DNA from: an uncultured Dehalococcoidia bacterium
GTDB taxonomy: Bacteria; Chloroflexota; Dehalococcoidia; Lucifugimonadales; UBA3495
NCBI GenBank assembly: GCA_951812535.1
Contig: CATOSK010000008.1
Span: 43,211-107,210 of the forward strand
Direction of reading: 5' to 3'
Length of the DNA: 64,000 nt
Shown here: piece after piece, positions 7,933 through 17,507 of the stretch
Layout: every line of letters starts with the position of its first letter
Position numbering within the stretch: position 1 is the first letter of the stretch
Program-made: the position numbers and the translations under genes
The notes under the pieces: model-generated
Database searches by the model: none
What the model saw: the letters and a program-made list of their open reading frames with translations, nothing else
Told to the model about the DNA's origin: nothing

Positions 7933-10900
7933 ATGTCCGGACAACTTTTCACCCAGTACTTCCTGAGCGATGGGATCAAGGAGACCCCGTAGTGGGAAGA
8001 AGCCACAGGGGCTTTTGGCGCATTCCGCCAAAACCTGGCGTGGTACTGGGAGTCATTCAAGACCTACCACGAACCCAACGAGTCCGCCACTGAGCGGGAC
8101 CTCATCCGGCCGACGCTGGACGCCCTGGGCTGGCTGGATTACCTGCCTCAACAGGGCACCCAGCGCAACGAGGACATCCCGGACAATCTCCTGTTTTCCA
8201 GCTCCGAGCACAAGGCCCGGGCCGCAGCCAGAAACAACTCCCAAGAAAGGTATCTGGATGCGATGCTTATCGAGGAGAGCAAGCGGCTGGGGCTTCCCCT
8301 GGACAGCCGGGACCAAGGCGACAAGGTGCAGAGCAGCACCCCTCACGGGCAGATTCTCCGGTATCTCAGTACCGCCGACTCGATAACCGATGGCCGCATC
8401 CGGTGGGGAATCCTCACCAATGGCGCGGTGTGGCGCCTTTACGACTACCGGGCCCGCCCCAGGGCCACAGGTTACTTCGAGGTGGACCTGGCTGCCGCGT
8501 TGCAGTCCGGATCCGACGACGACCTGCGCCTTTTCCACCTCCTGTTCCGACGGGAGTCCTTCCTTCCCCAGCAGGGAGCGACGGCCTCCTACCTGGAAAC
8601 CGCCCTGGCCGAGGGCCGCCGCTACGAGGAACGGGTGGCCCAGGATCTATCCGGAACGGTGTTCGATCAAGTCTTCCCCGGACTGGTAAGAGCTCTGGCC
8701 GGCGTCACCAACCGGGAACTCCCCGAAGTGCGCGAGGCGGCGCTGACCTTCCTCTACCGGCTGTTGTTCATCCTGTCCGCGGAGGACCGGGGCCTGCTGC
8801 CCGTACACGACCCCCGGTACGACTACTACGGGCTGAGGAAGCGGGTCCGGGATGACGTTGCGAAGAGAATGGAACGGGGAGACCCGTTCTCCGGGACCGC
8901 CTCCGCCTACTACAATCACCTGGCCACCCTGTTCCAGCTCATCGACAAGGGGGACGCTTCCATCGGTCTGCCCCCCTACAACGGCGGGTTGTTTGCGCAG
9001 GAGACGGCTCCCCTCCTGGATGAGGTCCACCTTCCCGACACAGTCGTGGCCCAGGTCGTCTATGCCCTGAGTCATGTCAACAGTCCCGAGGGGCGGCGCT
9101 TCGTCAACTACCGGGACATGTCGGTCCAACAGCTGGGCTCCATCTACGAGCGCCTGCTGGAGCAGGAACCCGCCAGGAATCCCGATGGTGAAATCGTCAT
9201 CCGCCCCAACAGCTACGCTCGCAAGGACAGCGGCAGCTTCTTCACACCCCAGGACCTGGTTGACCTCATCGTGGACCGCACCCTCAAACCCCTGGCCGAG
9301 GAGCGGCTGAGGGCATTTGAAGCCAAGGCCAAGGAACTCGAGGGCGCCCCCCGCTCCAAGGAGGTCCGCCGCGCCGAGTTGTCCAAGCTGGACCCGGCGG
9401 AGGCGGTGCTCGACCTGAAGGTACTGGACCCGGCCATGGGCAGCGGACACTTCCTGGTGACCGCGGTAGATTTCCTGGCGGACTACATCGCCGAGTTGGT
9501 GGAGTACGTACCCGCAGTCCCGGAATGGCTGGACGGAGAGTACCGGTCGCCGTTGATGGACCGGGTGGCGTCGATCAGGCAGGACATCCTGGGAAGGGCA
9601 AAAGAGTCCAACTGGGTGGTGGACGAGGGTATGCTGACCGACCAGGCCGTCATCCGGCGGATGGTGCTCAAGCGCTGCATCTACGGTGTGGACAAGAACC
9701 CGCTCACCGTGGAGCTGGCCAAGGTGTCCCTCTGGCTTCATAGCTTCACCGTCGGCGCGCCGCTGTCCTTCCTGGACCACCACCTGCGGTGTGGAGACTC
9801 CCTGGTGGGCATGCGGATTGCTGAGACTGGCCCCGAGCTGAACCGGCTGGGCGGGCTATTCGCGGCCGAGGCCATCACCGGGGCGGAGGAGGCGTCGGCC
9901 GGGATGCAGCGGATTGAAGGGATGTCGGACGCCGACATCGCGGAGGTCAGGGAATCCGCGGAACTGTTCCTGGAAGTGGGGGATGCGCCCTACGGCCTGA
10001 ACTCTGTGTTGAACATCCTCACCGGGCTGCGCTGGCTGACCGCCGGGATGAAGGCCAGGGAGCGCAAGGCCGCCGAGCACCCGGTGGCCGAAGCCCTCAG
10101 CCAGCACCCCCAGGACGCCTTCGATCTTCTTGCCAGAAGGATGCTTCCTGCCCAGGATGCTGCCGAAGATCAACCCGCTCCCCTAACCCCCGCGCTAACC
10201 GAGCTGGTGAGCGCTGCCGACTCCACTGCCGGCAGCGAAGGGTTCCTGCACTGGGAAGCCGCTTTCCCCGGTGTCTGGGAGCAGTGGCAGAACGAAGAAC
10301 CTCTGGGTGGCTTCGACGCGGTAATCGGCAACCCACCCTGGGACCGGATCAAGCTCCAGGAAGTGGAGTGGTTCGCCACCCGGTCCCCCGAAGTCGCACT
10401 GGCTCCCACCGCGGCGGTCCGGAGGGACCGCATCCGGCAACTCAAAGAGGATGGGGATCCGCTGGCGGACCAGTTCGGCTCGGCCAAAGAACGGGCGGAA
10501 CGAATGGGGAGCTTGGTGCGGTCATCCGGGCACTTCCCCCTGCTCGGCGGCGGCGACGTCAACCTCTACTCCCTCTTTGTGGAGCAGGCGATGGAACTGG
10601 TCAAGCCCGACGGGATGGTCGGACTGCTGACCCCCTCGGGCATCTACGCCGACCGCACGGCTGCCGACTTCTTCCGCACCATCTCGACCGGCGGCCGCAT
10701 CTCGGGCCTGTTCGACTTCGAGAACCGGAAGGTATTCTTCCCGGACGTGGATTCCAGGTTCAAGTTCTGCGCCCTCATCTTCGGCGACTCAGACCGCCGG
10801 TTCGACGGAACCGAGTGCGCCTTCTTCCTGCATGACACGGTCGATATCAACGACCCGGAGCGCTGCTTCCAGTTGACCCCCGCAGACTTTGACTTGGTGA

Positions 10901-11963
10901 ACCCCAACACCGGCACGGCACCCGTGTTCCGGACTCGCCGCGACGCCGAACTCACCCGTCGCATCTACGAGGGGCATACGGTGATGGTAGATCGCTCGCA
11001 GGGAGAAGAACACCACGCCTGGCCGGTCCGCTACCGGACCATGTTCCACATGACCAACGACTCCCACCTCTTTCGCACCACAGAACAGTTGGCCGCCGAG
11101 GGCTTCTATCCGGTGCGGGGCAACCGCTGGCGGCGGGGCAATGAGTGGTATCTGTCCCTGTACCAGGGACGCATGATCAACCAGTTCGACCACCGGGCGA
11201 ACTCAGTTGGGATCAATCCGGAGAACACGCATAACCCCTATCTCAGCGAGGAAGTTACGGCCCAGCAGCACGCCGACCCGGAATTTCTTCCCCAGCCCCA
11301 GTATTGGGTTCCAGAGCCGCAGGTCGATCCGGCCATGACGGCCGGGCAAGGTTCACCGTCGCATTCCGGGATATCGTGCGGCCCACCGACGTTCGGACCG
11401 CCATCGCCTCCATAGTGCCCAGGGCAGGATACGGCAACACCGTTCCGCTGCTGATGCAGCAGGATGATCCTTCTCCACCTGCCGAGCTTGCGGCGATGAT
11501 GGTCGCCACGTTGAACTCTCTGTGCATCGATTTCGTCGCTAGGCAGAAGGTCCAGGGGACTCACCTGAACCTGTACATCCTGGAGCAGTTGCCTGTCCTC
11601 CCGGGAGAAGCTTATGGCCAGCAGTTCGGCAACGTCACTGCTCGAGAACTGGTCCTTGACCATGTCCTTCGCCTCACTTACACCGCCAACGACATGATTC
11701 CCTTCGCACGGGACCTGGGCCACGATGGCCCTCCCTTCATCTGGAACGAGGAGGAACGGCGTCACCTAAGGGCCCGGCTGGACGCCCTCCATTTCCACCT
11801 GTACGGCCTGTCCCGGGACGATGCGGATTACATCCTGAGCACCTTCCCCATAGTCCAGCGGGAAGACGAGGCCCAGTTCGGCACCCACCGCACCCGGGAC
11901 CTCATCCTCGCCTACATGCACGCCCTCGCGGCCGGAGATACGGAGAGCGTCATCGCACTTTAG
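7933..11963 (+). pseudogene. Eco57I-type restriction-modification methylase, broken by an amber codon and a frameshift
   Basis: Reading from the ATG at 7933 gives MSGQLFTQYFLSDGIKETP, an in-frame TAG at 7990-7992, then WEEATGAFGAFRQ and a continuous frame to about 11340. The central part has the N6-adenine methylase motif I (DPAMGSGHFL, near 9430) and motif IV (NPPWDRIK, near 10330). Near 11335-11350 the frame shifts: VPEPQVDPAM breaks off and RFTVAFRDIVRPTDVRTAI continues in another frame to a stop at 11963. Restored, the protein would be about 1,340 residues, the size of single-chain type IIG/L or BREX PglX-like enzymes. Without repair only an internal piece from the ATG at 8263 could be made. 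Sequencing error is possible for either lesion, but two independent ones favour a pseudogene. Confidence 0.8.
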
Positions 11964-12612
11964 TCCAAACCCCCTGCCCGAAGAGCGCGAGACGGCGTCG
12001 AAACAAGGGCATGGGTTCACACAAGGCCGATTAAGTGAACCAGGAGAAACTGGTGCCCAAAGAGCCAAGTGAAATAGATGTCTGTCGGCTATCGGGGAAT
12101 CCTTGCGATTGCAAATGTGAAAGGTGCAAGGAATTGCGTGTCCAATCCTTCAGCCAGGTTAAAAAGCGGGAGGCCCTTTTGAATGGCCGGACCGACAGTT
12201 AACAGAATCCGGTTGAGCGAACCAACAGGCGGAACCCCATGTACAGGCGGAACTGCCAGTGCCCATAGATTAGGTTTACGAAACTGAATTGTCGGAACCG
12301 ACCGGGTGGTCACTGGCCGTGACCAATCCTATTATTACTGGCAGGAGAGCCAGGATTCTCACTTAACTCAGCCCTCATCCTGTCCAAATAATGGGTTCCA
12401 CCTCAAACCTTGCCCCCTCGCAGTCCGCAACAGTTAACGGCGGCTTGTGGCGAGAAGCCAATAACCCGGCCGTGAAGTGGCTCCCCTACGTCGCTGAAAT
12501 AATGAAGGACGAGGGAGAAATCCCCGGCCCTTCAACTTGGTAGGAAGTATGATATGCCTACATCGCGGCGTCATCCACCTGAATGTAAACAGGCTCTAGG
12601 CGGACGCGATAG
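11964..12612. other. About 650 bp without recognisable gene
   Basis: Base composition is less GC-rich than the flanks and all frames are short. A loosely repeated phrase (CAGGCGGAAC) occurs twice near 12227-12253. No promoter, RNA gene or family match could be supported. Confidence 0.45.
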
Positions 12613-12858
12613 ACCACGTCCTGGCCGGGTGCGCGTCAACCGGTGGTGCTGGCGCCCGGAGCATCAACCACTCTGACCGCTCCAGCAACACCCACACCGG
12701 GCGCGGGGGTGGACGCCCTGGCTCTCTGGGACGACAATGGCAACGGTCGGATAACTTGCGCGGAGGCGCGTGTTCACGGCATCGCACCGGTACGCCGCGG
12801 CCACCCCGCATACCAGTTTATGAACGACGCCGACGGGGACGGCATCGTGTGCGAATAG
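12613..12858 (+). pseudogene. Excalibur calcium-binding domain remnant or short protein
   Basis: The frame opens after a stop at 12610-12612 with no ATG; the first possible start is GTG at 12643. The C-terminal half, ALWDDNGNGRITCAEARVHG then ending FMNDADGDGIVCE-stop, matches the Excalibur pattern, with DxDxDGxxCE and two conserved Cys. In its family this domain sits at the C-terminus of secreted or membrane proteins. The missing N-terminal export signal suggests this is the 3' end of a truncated gene. Confidence 0.55.
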
Positions 12859-12976
12859 AGGCGGGCGCGTGGGAAGCGGCCGGCCGTGAGATGATCTTCC
12901 ACCGCATCGGACCAATCGAAGTGACCCAGGAGAAGCGAATGACCACCAGGAAGTGGCCCGACGCCCGCTGACAGCG

Positions 12977-13521
12977 CTACGGGCTGCAGCCGGGGCGTCG
13001 GGCCGGTACCATCAGCCGGACCAGCGTACCTCGTCGACGCTTCGCTTCCCGTACTTCCGGCTCTCCAGCCCCGTAGGTTACGAGCGGTCCCCCGCCCGAG
13101 TGTATGAGAAGTTTCCGGCTTGGCCGAGGCATCTCGTTGAGGATCATCCAGAGGCGGATTCCTCTGGTCCCGTCGCCCGTTCCCGACACCAATTCCTGCG
13201 TCGCGAGCCGGATGTCCTCGGCGTCGATATCCGGTACGTCCAGGTTCGGGTTATTTGCCAGAGTCGCCCGGATTCCCGGTCCCTGGTCCACCACCACGAC
13301 GTCGAAAGCCCAACCCCGCCGATGGGGAATGGGTGCACATGAGCATGCGCTCCCGCGGGGCTGACTCCGTGGTAGGCGGCGTTGTTCGCGATCTCGGAGA
13401 ATATCGCCACGAGGTCTGCCCTTACGTTGGGGGCACCCTGACCGAGCTCTCCGAGATCCTGCCCAAGATTATCCGCCGCTTCCTGGGCCCCCCGCAGATC
13501 GCCAAACCGAGTTGGCTCCAA
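12977..13521 (-). pseudogene. GHKL-type ATPase domain (histidine-kinase-like), frameshifted
   Basis: From an ATG at 13521 (minus strand) one frame reads LVAIFSEIANNAAYHGVS, an N-box-like motif. After PFPIGGVG the sense continues in another frame with FDVVVVDQGPGIRATLA (G1 box) and GTGDGTRGIRLWMI (G2 box) to a stop at 12977. The switch lies at about 13300-13315. The intact protein would be about 180 residues, similar to anti-sigma or stand-alone HATPase proteins. A single frameshift appears to have destroyed it. Confidence 0.65.
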
Positions 13522-13526
13522 CTGTC

Positions 13527-13663
13527 AACGCCGACGAAGTTCTGACCCGGGATCGCCGGTGGTGACCTGACCCGCCAGGCTCTGTTTGTTCTTGTCGCCG
13601 GTTTAGAGTTGACCCACCTCCTTCTGTTTGATTGCGGTCTCGCCGGAAAAAACTGACCCACCT
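13527..13663 (-). repeat. Cluster of four degenerate repeats resembling an IS21-family end
   Basis: On the minus strand four units follow GGGTCA, about 8-9 variable bases, then CCGGCG or TCGGCG: starting near 13663, 13620, 13577 and 13551. Multiple tandem copies of such units at a terminus are a hallmark of IS21-like elements, where they bind the transposase. No istA or istB gene is present, so this would be a solo end. The remaining stretch to 13855 contains nothing recognisable. Confidence 0.45.
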
Positions 13664-13717
13664 TGTCACGCCTGGTCAGCAATTCCGTCAGTGCCCAGGC
13701 GATCAGCGGCTTGGTCA

Positions 13718-13855
<138 letters not shown>

Positions 13856-14908
13856 CTACACGAACGCCAGTATCCGGGCCGGGTTGTCCACGGTTATGGC
13901 CCTGATGACATCTTCGGAGAACCCTTTCCGCCTCATTTTAGGGACGATGTTCTCGAGTATGTGCCCGTAGCCGTGCCCGCCATATCGTACCAGCCGGTGC
14001 TTGGTGCAGATGTCGTGACCGATGACCACCCGGTCCGCATACCCGGCGTCGGTGATGCCCTTGATAAAGTCCAGCCTCTGGGCGTCGCTGGGCATGTCGA
14101 TTTCGGCGAGAGGGTAATAGGAACCCTCGTTGCCGAACAGGTCCCATTCCAGGTAGCAGCCCGACGCCGCCAGGTTCCGGAGTGCATCGGAATCGAACAT
14201 GGTCCGGTCCAAGTGCCCCATGATCACCCGGGATATGTCCGCGCCTCCGTTGGCAAGCACCTCCAGGATCTCCGATGGCGCATCCGGATGCCGGCCGGGA
14301 TGTATCAAGACCGCCGCCCCGGTCTCGCCCTGGGCGATAGCTGCGGCCAAGAGGGACTTCCGCTCGTTGGCTGCCAGCGGCCAGGTGCAGCCGACCTCGC
14401 CGATGATGCCCGCTTTGATCCCGGTGCCGTCGACCCCCTCAACTATGTCGCCGGTGATCCGCCGGGCCAAGTCATCAACGCTTCGCTGGTCCATGTCCCC
14501 GGGATGGACCGCCGCCACGTAGAAACCCGCCCCCATGATGATGTGGACTCCCGATTCCCGGGAAATCCGTGCCAGGGCCTCCGGATCGCGACCAATGCCT
14601 ATGGTGGTCGCATCGACAATGGCGCCTCCTCCGGCATCCCGATACCTTCCCACCTCGCTGATGGTGGTTTCCAGGTCCATGAGCTGAAGGTTGAAGCGGT
14701 TGCTGTAGTAGTTGCGGCGGACCCAGCCCAGGTTTTCCAGGGTGATCGGGGCATCCGCCAAGTCCGGGGACGGCGTGTCCTGGGCGGGGCGGTACATGAA
14801 CGAAAAGTCGATGTACAGGTGCTCGTGGGTCGTCGCAGCGCCCAGTTCCGAGGAAGGCACCGGGCCCAACACGGTCTGGACTATTCCACTATTCCGGCCG
14901 GATGACAT
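13856..14908 (-). CDS. Phosphotriesterase-family amidohydrolase
   Basis: A 350-residue TIM-barrel hydrolase starting at the ATG at 14908 behind AGGAGCGG, rather than at far upstream starts. Metal ligands are visible in order: HEHLY (His28, His30), the bridging Lys in GIKAGIIGEVGC, His in AVLIHPGRH, His in IMGHLD and Asp in VIGHDICTKH. The family hydrolyses phosphotriesters, lactones or related esters with a binuclear metal centre; the substrate cannot be told. The protein is cytoplasmic (no signal peptide). It is divergent from the LLM oxidoreductase 163 bp away, and the shared spacer presumably holds both promoters. Confidence 0.9.
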   Translation of the reverse strand: MSSGRNSGIVQTVLGPVPSSELGAATTHEHLYIDFSFMYRPAQDTPSPDLADAPITLENLGWVRRNYYSNRFNLQLMDLETTISEVGRYRDAGGGAIVDATTIGIGRDPEALARISRESGVHIIMGAGFYVAAVHPGDMDQRSVDDLARRITGDIVEGVDGTGIKAGIIGEVGCTWPLAANERKSLLAAAIAQGETGAAVLIHPGRHPDAPSEILEVLANGGADISRVIMGHLDRTMFDSDALRNLAASGCYLEWDLFGNEGSYYPLAEIDMPSDAQRLDFIKGITDAGYADRVVIGHDICTKHRLVRYGGHGYGHILENIVPKMRRKGFSEDVIRAITVDNPARILAFV

Positions 14909-15071
14909 GGCTCCGCTCCTGGTAGTATGGTGGAAGGCAAGGGTAACATGGGCCATCTCGGAGGACAAAGCGAAGCCCCTTCCGGTCAGAACAAGGGGGC
15001 GCTCCGCGAGGGTTCCCTTCCCTGCATCAACCAAATGACACCGGGTAGCTCGACACAGGGGAGCTTCGGGC

Positions 15072-16238
15072 ATGAAGTTTGCGGCATTCACCACCGTGGC
15101 GGGGTCCGCGGGCGAGGCGCACAACGCCGAGCAATTGATGGACAACCTCAGGCAGCAGACCATCCTGGCTGAGGAACTGGGCTTCGAGGCCATGTGGCTC
15201 GGTGAACACCACTTCGGGCCCTACGGCGTGGGCGACCTGCCAAACCCCATCCTTCTTGGGGCGGACCTGGCGGCGCGGACCTCCAGGATCCGCATCGGGC
15301 AGATGGCCAACATAGCCCCGTGGTGGCACCCGATACGGCTCGCCGAGGACCTGGCGACCCTGGACATCATGACTCGAGGACGCGTCGAGGTCGGCTTCGG
15401 CCGGGGAATCTGGCCCTATGAGGGTCCCCAGTTTCATCCCAACGCGGACCCCCGCAGGGACGCCGAGAACCGGGAACTTTTCCGGGAGACGGTGGAAATC
15501 GTGCGCGGGATCTGGACCAACGAGTATTTTTCCCACCACGGGACCAACTACAGCTTCCCGGCCGGGGACACTGTCTTCTCCCATCCGCGCTTCCCGCCGG
15601 ACCCGGCCTGGCAGGATGGAGAGAGAGTGACCAAGCTAAGGGTCACTCCGAGACCCTTCCAGAAGCCGCACCCGCCGCTGTGGATGACCGTGTCCACCGA
15701 CCGGTCGGTTACGACCGCGGCGGAACTCGGGTTGAAGGCGTGTTACTGGCAGCCGCCAGCCCTGAGGATCAGGGAACGGATGGAGATTTACGCCCGTGCC
15801 CGGAGCGAGCGTGAGGGCAGGCAGTTCGCGGTGGGAGAGGACCAGGCCGTCATGCGCTCCACGTACGTGGCTTCGTCGATGGAAGAGGCGCGTCGGGATG
15901 CCGAGGAAGGAATCATGTCCGCGTTCATCTTCAACGACCCCTTTCGCGGCAGGCAGGTCTTCACCAACCCGGGCGAAACCCTGGACCCAGCGGTGAAGCT
16001 GGACTGGGACTTCCTGGAACCCCGCACCCTGCTGGTGGGTTCTCCCGCGACCGTGGTCGAAAAGATCCAGGAACTTCAGGAAGTCTGCCACCTGGAATAC
16101 CTGCTGGTGGAGTTCTCGCACATGGGGGTCTCGCTGGAAAAGTCGCTGCGTAACCTGGAGACCTTCGGCACCAAGGTGATGCCCCGGTTCGCCGCCAGCC
16201 GGGCAGGAAGCTGTGGCCGCACTCAGGGACCGGGCTGA
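15072..16238 (+). CDS. LLM-class flavin-dependent oxidoreductase
   Basis: A 388-residue luciferase-like monooxygenase. The N-terminus MKFAAFTTV and the segment GFEAMWLGEHHFGPYG are typical of bacterial luciferase-like FMN/F420 enzymes, followed by RIRIGQMANIAPWWHPIRLA and RVEVGFGRGIWPYE. These enzymes oxygenate aliphatic or sulfur/nitrogen substrates using reduced flavin supplied by a partner reductase, which is not found nearby. The start at 15072 is chosen because the protein begins with the usual first beta strand. Divergent to the phosphotriesterase. Confidence 0.88.
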   Translation: MKFAAFTTVAGSAGEAHNAEQLMDNLRQQTILAEELGFEAMWLGEHHFGPYGVGDLPNPILLGADLAARTSRIRIGQMANIAPWWHPIRLAEDLATLDIMTRGRVEVGFGRGIWPYEGPQFHPNADPRRDAENRELFRETVEIVRGIWTNEYFSHHGTNYSFPAGDTVFSHPRFPPDPAWQDGERVTKLRVTPRPFQKPHPPLWMTVSTDRSVTTAAELGLKACYWQPPALRIRERMEIYARARSEREGRQFAVGEDQAVMRSTYVASSMEEARRDAEEGIMSAFIFNDPFRGRQVFTNPGETLDPAVKLDWDFLEPRTLLVGSPATVVEKIQELQEVCHLEYLLVEFSHMGVSLEKSLRNLETFGTKVMPRFAASRAGSCGRTQGPG

Positions 16239-16413
16239 TGACCACCTACGGCGAGGTGGAGCCCGAGTTCCGGGAGATAGAGCACCGGCGGGGAGTGATG
16301 GTCCGGCCGACCGTGCCGTGCTGAACCCGTTGGCGAACGTACGGGGAAACCAGGCGAGGAGCGGATCCGGGAGAGGTGAAAATCACCATCGGGATTGAAT
16401 ACTCGAGGGGAGA

Positions 16414-16620
16414 ATGGTTCGATGGCTGGAGGTCATCGCGGACACCGGCTCGACCTTCACGACGGTGCCCAGGCCGCCCCTGGAGGAACTGGGCGTGCCG
16501 GGGGAGCGCATCGTGCAGTCCGAACTGGCCGACGGCCGGATTGTCCCGGTGAACGCCGGCTTGGCCACCATCAGGCTGGAGGGACAGGAATTCCCCACGC
16601 CGGTCATCTTCGGCGAGGGT
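16414..16620 (+). pseudogene. Truncated retropepsin-like aspartic protease (clan AA)
   Basis: Begins with ATG behind GGGGAG. IADTGSTFTTVPRPPLEELG contains the DTGS active-site triad of retroviral-type aspartic proteases, followed by VQSELADGRIVPVN and TIRLEGQEFPTPVIFGEG. The expected C-terminal half is missing: homology stops where a transposase relic begins, and the frame then runs on meaninglessly to 16779. Confidence 0.6.
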
Positions 16621-16915
16621 CGAAGAGTGCGAGGAACTCGGGGCTGTGGAACGGCAATCTGCGGACTGCCCCATGGGCAAGGCCCGTTTTGGGGGATTCA
16701 GTCGGCGCCAACCCGACGGACCGGGCCAAGGCGGCCAGCAAGCGGAGCATCCTGGTTGACGGGGCCGGTGGGCCGCTGAGTGCAGGGGTGGCTGGAGCCA
16801 ATGTTCACGACACCAAGCTGCTGGCGCTGACCTTGGAAAGCATATTAGTGGATCCGCCTGCTGATGCTATCGAGAACCCGGGTCTGGACAAGGGATGCGG
16901 TAATCCAACCGGCCA
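16618..16915 (+). pseudogene. IS5-family transposase relic
   Basis: One frame reads VGANPTDRAKAASKRSILVD, GAGGPLSAGVAGANVHDTKL and LDKGCGNPTGH. This is the DDE core of IS5-type transposases, where ILVD holds the first catalytic Asp and LDKG the second. Both ends of the gene are absent. It abuts the broken aspartic protease gene, which it or a later deletion probably truncated. Confidence 0.65.
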
Positions 16916-16963
16916 CCTGTCCGAAATCCCGGGTCCACCTCACCCCGTGGGGGGTTTTCCGTA

Positions 16964-17179
16964 CTATCCGGCGAAGAAGTCGAAGATGTTGCTGAGCTTG
17001 GAAGTGTCGCCCTTATATACTTCGGTGTAGCCGCACCGGTCGCAGGACACGGTGGTAAACTTCTTGTTCTGGACATCGAAGAATTTGGCGAAATTGCCGC
17101 CGGTGGCGCGAAACTCGTCGGTGGAAAACCCGGTGTGGTTGCATTTAACGCAGTAGAAAGTGGTCCTGACAGCAGACAT
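16964..17179 (-). CDS. Zinc-ribbon nucleic-acid-binding protein (DUF2082-like)
   Basis: A 71-residue protein starting at ATG 17179 behind GGAGGG. Two Cys pairs, CVKC at 10-13 and CDRC at 46-49, form a zinc ribbon. Between them lie RATGGNFAKFFDVQNKKFTTVS and after them GYTEVYKGDTSKL and NIFDFFAG; the C-terminal GYTEVYK and IFDFF pattern matches the small zinc-ribbon family annotated as DUF2082. Function is unknown beyond likely nucleic-acid binding. It stands alone between a relic and the GMC oxidoreductase. Confidence 0.8.
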   Translation of the reverse strand: MSAVRTTFYCVKCNHTGFSTDEFRATGGNFAKFFDVQNKKFTTVSCDRCGYTEVYKGDTSKLSNIFDFFAG

Positions 17180-17507
17180 ATTTACCCTCCGGCCCCGGCC
17201 GCCCTGACGCTCGGGACATAGGAATAAGACATAACCAGTATGCCGGGGGCGGCCGGGTGGTTGCAAGGGGCCCAGGGAGTTGTTTCGGGGAGTTTGGAGC
17301 GGGAGCGTCAGTTGGACAGAGAAATTTTCCCGCTTACCGACACGGCAAACACGCGTCCGCCGTGGCGGTGACTGTTCTCGACCACCCCAGGCCAAACCTT
17401 AACCAATCTCCATGATTGGTCCCAAAAACTGAGGGACGACCACCCTTTCGCCATGATGAACCACGTGAATTTGCTATGCGCCACCGCCCTACCGCGAAAT
17501 TCCGCCG
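17180..17507. other. Intergenic stretch, no gene recognised
   Basis: About 330 bp between the zinc-ribbon gene and the GMC oxidoreductase, both on the minus strand. It should include the zinc-ribbon promoter and the oxidoreductase 3' region. No convincing terminator hairpin or open frame with family resemblance was seen. Confidence 0.4.
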
